Under the pieces are notes generated by a model. It did no database searches. It saw only the letters and a list, made by a program, of their open reading frames with translations, and was not told the DNA's origin. This document shows, in pieces, positions 16,187-25,512 of a DNA stretch of 64,000 nt (position 1 is its first letter; each line of letters begins with the position of its first letter). The position numbers and the translations under genes are program-made. This DNA is from an uncultured Winogradskyella sp. (lineage in GTDB: Bacteria; Bacteroidota; Bacteroidia; Flavobacteriales; Flavobacteriaceae): assembly GCA_913061495.1 (NCBI GenBank), contig CAJXVG010000002.1, forward strand, positions 1 to 64,000, given 5' to 3'.

Positions 16187-16483
16187 ATGAAATGTAAAAA
16201 TTGCAAATCCTCGGAAGCGCTAATCGATAGCGACTCAATGTATAGTAGTCATCTCTGTCTTGACTGCGGATACTATTACAAGGAAGATGGCCAAGAAGAA
16301 ATTGAAATTTTGCCTTTCTGCTTATTGGTAATAGACGACGTGCTATATCAGCCAATTGCAGCAATGAAAGCGTTGTTGAACATACTTAGAACTTACCGAG
16401 CGAAGAAAGAGCGGAATAAGATTGTCCTTAGAAAATTCTTTACTGAAACATCGACATTCAAGGAAAAAACATTTTTTCTGTAA
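16187..16483 (+). CDS. Small zinc-ribbon-like protein of unknown function
   Basis: The 98-residue product begins MKCKNCKSSEALIDSD. It has two CxxC-type pairs (CKNC, CLDC) about 22 residues apart, a typical short zinc ribbon, then a hydrophobic stretch and a basic C-terminus. It is preceded by the A-rich leader TTTAATTAAAAATCAAAATT, nearly repeated before DUF932. It probably belongs to the element backbone. Confidence 0.6.
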   Translation: MKCKNCKSSEALIDSDSMYSSHLCLDCGYYYKEDGQEEIEILPFCLLVIDDVLYQPIAAMKALLNILRTYRAKKERNKIVLRKFFTETSTFKEKTFFL

Positions 16484-16560
16484 GGTCGAATCCAAATGAT
16501 AAAAAATGAGGTCAGTCTCTAAAATCGGCCTCTATAATGTCTAATTAAAAATCAAATATT

Positions 16561-17397
16561 ATGTATTTAAAAAATCTGCAACAGGATGAAATCTTTGTTC
16601 CATCAGAAATGAAATCCTTAAAAAGTCTGACACAGATGGAATCTCGAAGAGGGCTTGAAAATGCCATTATTTCAAATGGCAAAATCGTCAATGTGGTCTC
16701 GAACAGTTATGGCCATATTCCAAACCAACTGTTCTTCAAGAAAGCCGAGGAGATGTTAACCGATGCACAACTGAATTTCCACAAACGCACCATAAACAAG
16801 AATGATAGGTCGTTCATTACTGACTTTATTATCGATGACAAAAGCCAGTTTACTGTCAAGAACGATAAAGATTTGATACTTCCGATGCTTCGGTTCAAAA
16901 ACTCGTATGACGGAAGTGAAAAGACCTCTGGTCACTTTGGGTTTTATAGAGAAGTGTGCTCAAATGGTCTGCACGTTTCACAGGCTGAAATCGAGTTTTC
17001 CATAAAGCACAGTAAGAACAATACGCACTTAATTATGCCGAGGTTGAACAATCTTTTCGATAAATTTCTGGACAACGAATTCTACACCATTACCAAGAAA
17101 TTCGACAAGATGAAGGAATTTAAAATCATCGACACACAAGAATTTGTGAAAGCGATTCTTGACAGAACGAAATTGTTCAGATATGAATGTAGCGACAAGA
17201 ATAGCGACCCTTCAAAAAAGTCTCGTGAGGTCATAGAAATCTTGAACTACGAAGCCTTGCTACTGAATGAAGAACCAAATCTGTGGTTAGGTTACAATGC
17301 ATTCAATTCAGTACTTCATAACGTTTTGAAGAAAAGCTTCGGCCAACAAGAACGGTTAGATAAAAAGCTGTTTGATGAAGTCTATGCTATGGCATAA
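16561..17397 (+). CDS. DUF932-family protein
   Basis: The 278-residue protein resembles the DUF932 phage/plasmid-like family. It carries NGKIVNVVSNSYGHIPN near the start, the central LRFKNSYDGSEKTSGHFGFYREVCSNGLHV segment, and a helical C-terminus. DUF932 genes are frequent on plasmids and integrative elements next to ParB-like and SSB genes; the biochemical function is not known. The start at 16561 follows the leader TAATTAAAAATCAAATATT. It marks the end of the left backbone before the metal-resistance cargo. Confidence 0.75.
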   Translation: MYLKNLQQDEIFVPSEMKSLKSLTQMESRRGLENAIISNGKIVNVVSNSYGHIPNQLFFKKAEEMLTDAQLNFHKRTINKNDRSFITDFIIDDKSQFTVKNDKDLILPMLRFKNSYDGSEKTSGHFGFYREVCSNGLHVSQAEIEFSIKHSKNNTHLIMPRLNNLFDKFLDNEFYTITKKFDKMKEFKIIDTQEFVKAILDRTKLFRYECSDKNSDPSKKSREVIEILNYEALLLNEEPNLWLGYNAFNSVLHNVLKKSFGQQERLDKKLFDEVYAMA

Positions 17398-17479
17398 AGT
17401 TAATATAGGTTTGTCCAGTACCTCAAACTGGATTTTTTCTGCCTTACCATTTTGCAACACAGTTGCACCAAAATATTTT

Positions 17480-17487
17480 TATCTTTG
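17480..17487 (+). promoter_or_regulatory. -7 promoter box for the metal-efflux operon
   Basis: TATCTTTG is a perfect TAnnTTTG. It ends 4 bases before the GTG start at 17492, so the transcript would be leaderless or nearly so. No well-spaced -33 TTTG is evident. Confidence 0.6.
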
Positions 17488-17491
17488 CATT

Positions 17492-17800
17492 GTGAAAGTT
17501 GTAGCAATCATACTATCGTTTTATTTTTTGGCACTCAATGTAGTGCCTTGTAGCGATGCGACAAATAGTGCCGATGATACCCAAGTTGTTACAGTAATTG
17601 ATATTGATGGCGACCACGACCAAGACTGTGAGTTATGCTCGCCTTTCTGTCAATGTCATTGCTGCCACGTTCATACCATAAATTTTGGGCTTGCTGCTTT
17701 TGAGACGCTACAGCCTGCTATTCCTCAAGAATTCTTTGCCCATTTCGATGACCTTGGCAAAGATATTCCCCATTCCCTTTTTCAGCCACCTCGGGCATAA
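17492..17800 (+). CDS. DUF6660-like small secreted Cys/His-rich protein
   Basis: The ORF track starts at 17372 inside DUF932, but the real protein most likely starts at the GTG at 17492: 102 residues, beginning VKVVAIILSFYFLALNVVPC. A signal peptide or lipobox-like segment is followed by an acidic stretch and a metal-binding-looking cluster (DCELCSPFCQCHCCHVHT). This layout fits DUF6660, small proteins found at the head of heavy-metal RND operons in Bacteroidota. It may bind metal in the envelope; this is inferred. Confidence 0.7.
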   Translation: MKVVAIILSFYFLALNVVPCSDATNSADDTQVVTVIDIDGDHDQDCELCSPFCQCHCCHVHTINFGLAAFETLQPAIPQEFFAHFDDLGKDIPHSLFQPPRA

Positions 17801-17919
17801 TTCAGTTTTCATAGGATAACTATATCCTTTTTTGAAGTTTTCCTAATGGGAATGCTCAACTATGTTTTTGCTACGCGAAAACGCAAACTCGTTTTTTAAC
17901 TGAATTAATACATTAATCT

Positions 17920-20900
17920 ATGATTAACAGAATCATTGATTTTTCAATCAATAACAAATTCATCATTGGTCTGTTCACGTTGACTCTTATAGGAGTTGGC
18001 ATTTGGTCAATGGCAACAGTAAACCTTGGGTCTGTCCCAGATATTACCAATAATCAGGTGCAGGTCATCACGCAATCGCCCAATCTGGGAACGGAAGATA
18101 TTGAACAGTTCGTAACCTATCCCGTAGAACTATCTATGGGTAATTTACCAGGCGTTACAGAAATAAGATCTATCTCACGCTTTGGCCTTTCCGTAGTTAC
18201 TATCGTTTTTGAAGACGATATGGGAACCTATCTTCCTCGACAGCTGGTACAGGAAAAACTAAACGAACTGGGCGAATCTATCCCTGAAAAATTTGGAAGT
18301 CCATCTATGGGTCCCATCTCTACTGGTTTAGGTCAAATCTATGAATACACTATAAAGCCAGAGGAGGGTTTTGAAAACAAGTATTCGCCTATGGAACTGC
18401 GCACCGTGCAAGATTGGGTTATCAAGCGACAACTCACATTACTGGAAGGCGTGGTAGAGGTCAACTCTTATGGAGGCAGTATTAAACAGTACGAGGTCGC
18501 TGTCAACCCAGATAAGTTGAATAGTTTGGGTATTAGTATTTCACAAGTGTATGAGGCTCTCGCTCGGAACAATGTGAATACAGGCGGTGCTTACATAGAA
18601 AAAAATAAAATGTCAAATTTCATAAGAGGTGAAGGTCTTATTCGCTCTTTGGAAGACATCAAGAATATCTCGATTATCAACGAAGGCAACATTCCCGTAA
18701 CTATTGGAGATGTTGCAACACGCGTCCATTTTGGGAATCAGGTACGTTATGGTGCTTTTACGCAAGACGGTAAGGAAGCCGTGGGAGGAATAATAATGAT
18801 GCTAAAAGGTTCAAACCCTAATGCGGTTATTCAAAATGTTAAGAATCGTATGGCAGAAATTGAAAAATCCCTGCCAGAAGGTCTCACTATCGCCCCTATC
18901 ATTGATCGTAGTGAGCTAATTGCCAGAACGACCGATACCGTTAAAACCAATTTACTGGAAGGCGCCCTAATCGTGATATTTGCCCTTGTTTTATTGTTGG
19001 GTAGTTTAAGAGGTGGCATCATAACGGCCACGACCATACCGTTGTCCTTGCTTTTTGCCTTTATATTAATGAAGCAATTTAATGTATGGGCAAACTTAAT
19101 GAGCTTGGGAGCTATTGATTTTGGGATTATCATAGATGGTGCGGTAATTATTATAGAAGGAACGGTTTATGAGATCCAAAAACGGATTAGGTCTGGCAAG
19201 CTAAAATTCAATCAAGGCGTGATGGATAAAGTGGCTTATGATGCAGGAAGCACGATGATGGGTTCCGCTTTTTTTGGACAGATAATTATCCTCATCGTTT
19301 TTACGCCTATACTTTTTCTAACTGGTGTAGAAGGTAAAATGTTTAAACCTATGGCATACACCTTTGGGTTTGCAATGATAGGTGCCATCATCTTGTGTCT
19401 CACGTATGTGCCTATGATGGCAGCGCTTTTTATGAAACCAGTACAAAATACCAAAAACTGGTTCGGCAGGTTTGAGCGCTGGCTCGAAAAAATAAGTGAT
19501 AAAATTATAGGTGCTATTCATAGTGCATATATGCCATTATTAAAGGGAGCCCTTAAACTAAAACTTATTGTTTTATCAGCTGCTGCCGTATTACTTCTTA
19601 TTGCTGGTTTTATCTTTTCTAATATGGGTGGAGAATTTGTGCCCCAGCTTGATGAAGGAGATCTAGCAATGCAAGCGCTCATTAGACCAGGAAGTTCATT
19701 ATCCGAATCTATTGAAGTTTCCAAGAAAATAGAAACTATCCTATTAGAAAGTTTCCCTGAAATCAAGACGGTAACTGCTCGTATAGGTGTTGCAGATATT
19801 CCTACCGATCCTATGCCTATGGATATTGCAGATATGTACATCATCCTAAACAAGGATATGGACGAGTGGACAACAGCTTCTACTAAAGAAGGTTTGATAG
19901 ATGCTATAAGAGATAAACTGGATGATGAACTCGTGGGTGTAAATTTAGTTTTTACCCAACCAGTAGAGTTACGATTTAACGAGCTGTTAGAAGGCGTAAG
20001 AGAAGATATTGCTGTAAAGCTGTATGGCGAAGATTTAGATGTGTTATCACAAAAGGTTCAGGAAATGGCAGCGATTATACAGACCGTTCCTGGCGCTGGT
20101 GATGTGAGTGCAGAACGAACTGCAGGATTACCACAGATGACCGTAAAATATAAGCGTGATAAAATGGCGCAATATGGACTGGATATTCAAAAAGTAAATG
20201 ATTACATAAGTACCGCATTCGCTGGCGGAACCGCAGGAGTAATTTTTGAAGGCGAGAAACGATTTGATCTCGTGGTACGATTTGATGAAAGCCATAGAAA
20301 AAGTATCGATGACCTACGCAATATGTATATCGATCTTAAGGATGGCAATCAGATACCCATTATCGAAATAGCCGAAATTGAATACGTCCCTGGACCTATG
20401 CAAATTTCACGTGACAATACGTATAGAAGAACCTACGTAGGTGTAAATGCAAGAGGCAGGGATGTGGAGTCTGTAGTAAAAGATATTCAGCAAAAATTAG
20501 ATGAAGAACTGGACTTGCCATCAGGCTATTATATTACCTATGGTGGCGAGTTTGAAAATCTACAAAGCGCAAAGGATCGTTTGATAATCGTTGTACCCAT
20601 CGCCCTGTTTTTAATATTTATACTGCTGTACTTTGCCTTAAAATCCTTTTCACAATCGCTAATGATTTACATAGCGATTCCCTTGGCGGCCATCGGTGGT
20701 GTGTTTGCCCTATGGTTGCGGGATATGCCATTTAGTATTTCGGCAGGTGTCGGCTTTATTGTGCTATTTGGTGTTGCAGTTCTTAACGGACTGGTACTTA
20801 TAAACCGATTTAATTCTTTAAAAGAAGAAGGTGTGATAAGTATAAAGGATAGAATATTTCAAGGGACTAAAGAACGTATTCGTCCCATTATGCTCACGGC

Positions 20901-22365
20901 CACCACTGATATTTTCGGCTTTTTACCTATGGCATTTTCCACATCGGCCGGTGCAGAAGTCCAACAGCCGCTCGCTACGGTAGTTATCGGTGGAATGCTT
21001 ACAGCTACGCTGCTCACGTTGGTCGTGCTTCCCGTACTATATACCTTTATAGAAAAGAGACGCGAGCGCAAAGAGCAGAATAAGATTGGTTCGTTTAATC
21101 CGCAAGGCTTGACTACGATTTTGATAGTTGGTTTTATGTTAGGTGGCACCGCTTTCGCGCCTGCCCAGAGCGCAGTCGAAGGGAGAGCGCAACAATCACA
21201 AGCACCTGTGCAAGATCTCATTGCTAAGGACAGCATCACGCCCATCACATTATCACGAGCTGTAGAAATTGCCAAAGAAAATTATCCTGTACTCAAAGCA
21301 AGCCAACTCGAAATCGAAAGACAGAATGCACTCTCAGGCAATGCCTACGACTTCGGTAGTACACAGATCTTTACGGGTGGCGAAGAAGTGGCCGATGGTC
21401 AAGGTATTTATACCTTGATAGGTATCGGTCAACAAAATATTGATCTATTGGGAATAGGTGCCAAAAAACGCTTGCAACAACAACGCATCCAGTTAGCCGA
21501 AACAGCTTTTGACCTATCTGAAATCCAGATAGAACTGGAAGTCAAAAAAGCCTGGTCAGAAGCTTTTCAGGCAAAGAAGAAATTTGTTCTTTATCGAGAA
21601 CTGGACAGCATTTATGGTCAATTTGCACAATCTGTAGAACTCAATTTTGAAGTCGAAGCCATTTCGAGACTGGAATATGCTGCTGCGCGCAATCAAGCGT
21701 TACAGATAACCAACAGGTTTCAGCAGGCAGAAACAGATTATTTAATCGCATTACAACAACTCAATCTTTGGTTGACACCAGATACGATGTACACCGTTGC
21801 TGATGAATTGGAAGCTACTGAAATTTCAATTTTAAAGACTGATAATACATTAAATAATCATCCCGAGTTATCGCTTTCGCGAAAGCGTATAGACGAAGCA
21901 CAAGCAAGCTATGACGCAGCAAGGGCAAGTTTACTGCCCCAGTTTAATCTGCAAGGTGGCCTGCAACGTGTCAATGGCGAAAGTGGTTTTTATACCTATC
22001 AAGCTGGGATTTCCATACCACTGTTTTCTGGACCTGTCCGTAGTCGTGCAAAAGCGGCAAAACTCAATGCACAGATTGCAGAAACCAATGCCGTTTTCAA
22101 ACAACGCGAGCTAAAATCGCAATTCGTACAGGCACAGCAAAATTATGCACGATGGCGGGATACCTGGTTTTTCTATAAAACCGAAGCTTTGCCACTTGCC
22201 ATAGACCAGCGCAAAGGTGCATTGCTGGCATACAAAGAAGGAGCGCTGGATTATGCAGCATTCACGCAAATAATACGTGATGCCATACAGACCGAAATGG
22301 ACGCGCTGGACGCACTTGATAAATATTTAGAAGCCCTGTTTGATTTACAATATTTCCAAAACTAA
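17920..22365 (+). CDS. Heavy-metal efflux RND transporter fused to a TolC-like domain (CzcA type)
   Basis: A proton-driven inner-membrane pump that exports heavy metals from periplasm and cytoplasm. Residues 1-1060 are a complete HME-RND pump with twelve membrane helices and two periplasmic loops. Helix 4 carries DFGIIIDGAVIIIEG, the form (DFGxxxDGAxxxxE) typical of CzcA-like exporters of divalent Zn, Co or Cd. Around residue 1065 a second signal-like helix (LTTILIVGFMLGGTAFAPA) leads into a 390-residue TolC/OEP domain (about 1100-1481). Pump and outer-membrane channel are thus one 1481-residue polypeptide, an arrangement known in Bacteroidota. The matching adaptor starts 6 bases downstream. 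The palindrome CGCTTTCGCGAAAGCG lies in its TolC part. Confidence 0.93.
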   Translation: MINRIIDFSINNKFIIGLFTLTLIGVGIWSMATVNLGSVPDITNNQVQVITQSPNLGTEDIEQFVTYPVELSMGNLPGVTEIRSISRFGLSVVTIVFEDDMGTYLPRQLVQEKLNELGESIPEKFGSPSMGPISTGLGQIYEYTIKPEEGFENKYSPMELRTVQDWVIKRQLTLLEGVVEVNSYGGSIKQYEVAVNPDKLNSLGISISQVYEALARNNVNTGGAYIEKNKMSNFIRGEGLIRSLEDIKNISIINEGNIPVTIGDVATRVHFGNQVRYGAFTQDGKEAVGGIIMMLKGSNPNAVIQNVKNRMAEIEKSLPEGLTIAPIIDRSELIARTTDTVKTNLLEGALIVIFALVLLLGSLRGGIITATTIPLSLLFAFILMKQFNVWANLMSLGAIDFGIIIDGAVIIIEGTVYEIQKRIRSGKLKFNQGVMDKVAYDAGSTMMGSAFFGQIIILIVFTPILFLTGVEGKMFKPMAYTFGFAMIGAIILCLTYVPMMAALFMKPVQNTKNWFGRFERWLEKISDKIIGAIHSAYMPLLKGALKLKLIVLSAAAVLLLIAGFIFSNMGGEFVPQLDEGDLAMQALIRPGSSLSESIEVSKKIETILLESFPEIKTVTARIGVADIPTDPMPMDIADMYIILNKDMDEWTTASTKEGLIDAIRDKLDDELVGVNLVFTQPVELRFNELLEGVREDIAVKLYGEDLDVLSQKVQEMAAIIQTVPGAGDVSAERTAGLPQMTVKYKRDKMAQYGLDIQKVNDYISTAFAGGTAGVIFEGEKRFDLVVRFDESHRKSIDDLRNMYIDLKDGNQIPIIEIAEIEYVPGPMQISRDNTYRRTYVGVNARGRDVESVVKDIQQKLDEELDLPSGYYITYGGEFENLQSAKDRLIIVVPIALFLIFILLYFALKSFSQSLMIYIAIPLAAIGGVFALWLRDMPFSISAGVGFIVLFGVAVLNGLVLINRFNSLKEEGVISIKDRIFQGTKERIRPIMLTATTDIFGFLPMAFSTSAGAEVQQPLATVVIGGMLTATLLTLVVLPVLYTFIEKRRERKEQNKIGSFNPQGLTTILIVGFMLGGTAFAPAQSAVEGRAQQSQAPVQDLIAKDSITPITLSRAVEIAKENYPVLKASQLEIERQNALSGNAYDFGSTQIFTGGEEVADGQGIYTLIGIGQQNIDLLGIGAKKRLQQQRIQLAETAFDLSEIQIELEVKKAWSEAFQAKKKFVLYRELDSIYGQFAQSVELNFEVEAISRLEYAAARNQALQITNRFQQAETDYLIALQQLNLWLTPDTMYTVADELEATEISILKTDNTLNNHPELSLSRKRIDEAQASYDAARASLLPQFNLQGGLQRVNGESGFYTYQAGISIPLFSGPVRSRAKAAKLNAQIAETNAVFKQRELKSQFVQAQQNYARWRDTWFFYKTEALPLAIDQRKGALLAYKEGALDYAAFTQIIRDAIQTEMDALDALDKYLEALFDLQYFQN
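21872..21887. repeat. Palindromic word CGCTTTCGCGAAAGCG, copy 1
   Basis: Perfect 16-base palindrome inside the CzcA-TolC gene, read as SLSRKR. See the finding on this recurring word. Confidence 0.75.
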
Positions 22366-22371
22366 AAAAAG

Positions 22372-23598
22372 ATGAAAAAATTAAAATATATACCGATTAC
22401 CGCAATGCTTTTTGCATTGACATTATTCAGCTGTGGCGACTCAAAAACTGAAGATGGCCACGATGAAGCCACCCATTCTGAAACGGAAGAAAACAATTCT
22501 GAAGGTGAGACCGGTCAAGGAAACCTTAACGAAGGTGAAGCTGAGGAAGTAATGCTCACGGCACAGCAGTTTGAAGCCTTACAAATGGAAATTGATACGC
22601 TCGCGCAACGCAATATGAGTGGTTATGTAGAAGCAAACGGCACGCTGGAAGTACCACCCCAAAACGAAGCAAATATTACCGCGCTTGCAGGAGCAAATGT
22701 GGCATCCATAGAGGTTATAGAAGGAGACGAAGTCAAAAAGAATCAAGCGGTGGCTTATTTATCACATCCCAGCATCATCCAGATTCAATCAGATTATTTA
22801 AACGCTTACAGCAATAGTAAATTTCTGAAACAGGAATATGAACGTCAAAAAAGACTTTATGAAGCTGGTGTAGCATCTGGAATGAATTTCCAAAAAGCAA
22901 CGGCAGACTATCAGTCATCTACCGCAATGGTAAATGGTCTTGAAGCGCAATTGCGACAGTACAACATCAATGCAAGTGGTGTGCGCAATGGTACTATCTA
23001 TCAGCGTGTTGCATTACGCAGTCCCATTTCAGGTGTTGTAGAAAAGGTTTTCATAAAAACTGGTCAATATGTAGAACCACAAACCAACTTAATGGAAATA
23101 GTAGATACAGACCACGTACACGCAGATTTAATGGTTTTTGAAAAAGATGTGGACAAAGTGAGGAAAGGCCAAAAGATACGTTTCAATATTCAATCGCGTC
23201 CAGGGAAAGAACTGGAAGCCGTGATTTATTCGGTTAGCCAAACCTTTGAACAAGATCCAAAAGCAGTGCACGTTCACGCTGAAATTGAGAATAAAGAAGG
23301 TGGTCTTATCCCAGGAATGTACATTAAAGGTAAAATTGAAGTTGACAATCAGCAGACAACCGCATTACCTGAAAGTGCCGTAGTTACAGAAGCTGGAAAG
23401 AATTATGTGTTTACAGCGCAAAGAGAAGGCGATGCGTGGAGTTTTACACCAGTAGAGGTTACAACCGGCGAGAAAGATGGCGACTGGATAGCCATACGCT
23501 TTTTTGAAACCCCAGATCCTAACACGCGTTTTGCATTCAACAATGTCTATTACCTGATGGGAGAAATGAAAAAGGGAGAAACTGAACACGAACATTAA
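22372..23598 (+). CDS. Efflux RND periplasmic adaptor (CzcB/CusB type), lipoprotein
   Basis: The 408-residue membrane-fusion protein links the RND pump to the outer-membrane channel. It begins with a lipoprotein signal (ALTLFSCGDSK, Cys21 likely lipidated) and an acidic His/Glu-rich linker. Then come the barrel-sandwich (NITALAGANVASIEVIEGDEV), the alpha-hairpin, the return lipoyl half (LRSPISGVVEKVFIKTGQYV) and the beta-barrel domain. The gene starts 6 bases after the pump, so it is clearly in the same operon. Confidence 0.92.
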   Translation: MKKLKYIPITAMLFALTLFSCGDSKTEDGHDEATHSETEENNSEGETGQGNLNEGEAEEVMLTAQQFEALQMEIDTLAQRNMSGYVEANGTLEVPPQNEANITALAGANVASIEVIEGDEVKKNQAVAYLSHPSIIQIQSDYLNAYSNSKFLKQEYERQKRLYEAGVASGMNFQKATADYQSSTAMVNGLEAQLRQYNINASGVRNGTIYQRVALRSPISGVVEKVFIKTGQYVEPQTNLMEIVDTDHVHADLMVFEKDVDKVRKGQKIRFNIQSRPGKELEAVIYSVSQTFEQDPKAVHVHAEIENKEGGLIPGMYIKGKIEVDNQQTTALPESAVVTEAGKNYVFTAQREGDAWSFTPVEVTTGEKDGDWIAIRFFETPDPNTRFAFNNVYYLMGEMKKGETEHEH

Positions 23599-23603
23599 TT
23601 ACT

Positions 23604-24245
23604 ATGGATAAGACAAGAAGAAATAATCTTAAACAAGCCAGAACACTACAGATTTGGAACGTTGTTTATGATGTTATTGAAGTAGTGGTCTCGCTTATAG
23701 CAGGATTTACGGCCAATAGTTCGGCATTGATTGGTTGGGGATTAGACAGCACGATTGAAGTCGTAAGTGCGGGAACATTAGGCTGGCGACTACACGGCGA
23801 GATTAAAGGTATCGATGAAGAAAAAGTAAAGCGAAGGCAAAAAATCACGTTAAACGTAATTGCAATTTCCTTTATGCTCATCTGCGTTTTCATTTCGTAT
23901 GACTCACTTACAAAACTCATCAATCAAGAAACGGCAAACTGGAGTACGATGGGACTGATTATATTATTGGTTTCCCTGGTTGTAAATCCTATCCTGATCT
24001 ATTTCAAAAGAAAGTATGGAAAGAAATTAGACAGTCCAGCCTTGCTGGCTGATGCTAAAGACACCTTTATTTGCTTATACCAAACCGTGGTCGTACTTAT
24101 AGGATTGCTATTGGTCAACTGGTTAGGCTGGTGGTGGGCAGATCCTGTGGCGGCATTACTTATCGTTCCGTACGCTGCAAAAGAAGGCTATGAAGCCTAC
24201 AATAAAGCTAAAAATATCAATTATAACACCGCACAAAATGACTGA
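23604..24245 (+). CDS. CDF-type cation transporter, short form
   Basis: A 213-residue membrane protein with the cation diffusion facilitator transmembrane core. The metal-site helices read ALIGWGLDSTIEV and SPALLADAKDTFICLYQT, with the Asp residues on helices 2 and 5. It has five to six helices and lacks the usual C-terminal cytoplasmic domain. It probably moves Zn, Co or similar ions. It starts 5 bases after the adaptor gene, and its end overlaps the Fur-family gene by 8 bases. Confidence 0.82.
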   Translation: MDKTRRNNLKQARTLQIWNVVYDVIEVVVSLIAGFTANSSALIGWGLDSTIEVVSAGTLGWRLHGEIKGIDEEKVKRRQKITLNVIAISFMLICVFISYDSLTKLINQETANWSTMGLIILLVSLVVNPILIYFKRKYGKKLDSPALLADAKDTFICLYQTVVVLIGLLLVNWLGWWWADPVAALLIVPYAAKEGYEAYNKAKNINYNTAQND

Positions 24246-24660
24246 AATTGAAAAAACATTAAATGACCATAACGTGCGTCCCACCGCAATGCGCATCTTG
24301 ATTTATAAGTATATGGCCGATAGGGATGCCGCCATCGCCCTGACTGATATTGAGAATGCTTTCGCAAAAGCGGATAGAACCACATTGTACCGAACCCTAA
24401 AAACGTTTGAAGAAAAAAACGTGGTGCATCACATAGATGACGGAACTGGAATCTCTAAATACGCACTTTGTGAAGAAGGCTGTAATTGTGAAATAGAACA
24501 GGATTTGCATTTACATTTTCATTGCACTAACTGTGACGAAACAGTTTGTTTAACGGAACAAAAAATCCCGCATATCAATTTGCCAGATGGATATTTGGCA
24601 GAGGATGTTAATCTCGTGGTTACGGGAATATGCGAAAAATGCAGCAGTAATTTACTTTAA
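24238..24660 (+). CDS. Fur-family transcriptional regulator (Zur-like)
   Basis: A 140-residue winged-helix metal sensor starting MTEIEKTLNDHNVRPTAMR at 24238; the track's earlier start lies inside the CDF gene. The DNA-binding helix is DRTTLYRTLKTFEEK. Metal ligands are seen in LHLHFHCTNCDETVC and in the C-terminal pair CEKC, i.e. two CxxC-type structural zinc pairs plus a His-rich sensory site. An extra CNCEIEQ segment precedes these. As the only regulator among the efflux genes, it probably controls this operon in response to zinc or a related ion. The near-palindrome GCTTTCGCAAAAGCG lies within it. Confidence 0.85.
   Translation: MTEIEKTLNDHNVRPTAMRILIYKYMADRDAAIALTDIENAFAKADRTTLYRTLKTFEEKNVVHHIDDGTGISKYALCEEGCNCEIEQDLHLHFHCTNCDETVCLTEQKIPHINLPDGYLAEDVNLVVTGICEKCSSNLL
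24358..24372. repeat. Palindromic word, copy 2 (one mismatch)
   Basis: GCTTTCGCAAAAGCG inside the Fur-family gene, read as AFAKA. Confidence 0.55.
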
Positions 24661-24681
24661 TAAACAAACGAACAAATTAGA

Positions 24682-25479
24682 TTGATTTTGAAAAAAAGCA
24701 CTTTTATAATAACTAAAATGGACTGCCCTTCAGAAGAGCAGATGATTCGGATGAAGTTAGAGTCTTATGCTCAAGTAAAACACTTGGATTTTGATATTCC
24801 AAACAGAAAATTGGAAGTATATCACGTGGACGACGTCAAGGCGATAAAAACGTCTATAGCCAGCTTAAAACTTGGGGATTCCTTAGAAGGAACCACAGAA
24901 GCCGAACCACCCGTAATGGAAGACCAATCCAAACAAAAAAGAATCCTATGGTGGGTCTTGGGCATCAACTTTGGCTTTTTCGTTATCGAAATGACCACCG
25001 GTTGGATTTCTTCTTCGATGGGTCTTGTGGCAGACTCATTAGATATGCTGGCAGATTCCATCGTATATGCATTAAGCCTATTTGCGGTAGGCGGTGCCAT
25101 TTCAAGAAAAAAGAAGGTTGCGAAATACAGCGGATACTTTCAGATGGCATTGGCAACACTTGGGTTTGCAGAGGTCTTGAGAAGGTTTTTTAGCAATACC
25201 GAAACACCCTTGTTTCAATGGATGATTATCGTTTCAATTTTCGCATTGGCAGGTAATTTGATATCGCTCTGGCTCATCAACAAGGCAAAGAGTCAAGAGG
25301 CTCATATGCAGGCAAGTGCCATTTTTACATCCAATGATATTATTGTTAATGGTGGTGTTATAGTAGCTGGGGTGCTGGTTTATTTTCTGAATAGTAAATG
25401 GCCCGATTTAGTGATTGGCGGCATCGTTTTCACTTTTGTAATGCGCGGTGCATTGAGAATATTGAAATTATCGAAGTAG
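24682..25479 (+). CDS. CDF-type transporter with an HMA-like N-terminal domain
   Basis: The 265-residue product has two parts. Residues 1-75 look like a degenerate heavy-metal-associated domain: the metal loop reads TKMDCPSEEQMIRM, with one Cys instead of CxxC. The rest is a CDF membrane core with five or six helices, including GLVADSLDMLADSIVYALSL and a HMQASAIFTSNDIIVN segment with the second set of metal-site residues. The start is a TTG, either 24682 or, more like the family, 24688. It lies between the Fur gene and the P-type ATPase in the same direction. Probable role: metal export. Confidence 0.75.
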   Translation: MILKKSTFIITKMDCPSEEQMIRMKLESYAQVKHLDFDIPNRKLEVYHVDDVKAIKTSIASLKLGDSLEGTTEAEPPVMEDQSKQKRILWWVLGINFGFFVIEMTTGWISSSMGLVADSLDMLADSIVYALSLFAVGGAISRKKKVAKYSGYFQMALATLGFAEVLRRFFSNTETPLFQWMIIVSIFALAGNLISLWLINKAKSQEAHMQASAIFTSNDIIVNGGVIVAGVLVYFLNSKWPDLVIGGIVFTFVMRGALRILKLSK

Positions 25480-25512
25480 TTTTTAAAATGATATCAAACT
25501 TGATTAGAACAT

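Noticed and set aside
20859-21275. 138-residue minus-strand ORF
   Set aside because: Shadow of the CzcA-TolC gene, which has full-length family motifs on the other strand.
24682-24900. Calling the N-terminal domain of the second CDF gene a working HMA domain
   Set aside because: The metal loop reads MDCPSEE, with one cysteine; metal binding by the usual CxxC is not possible.
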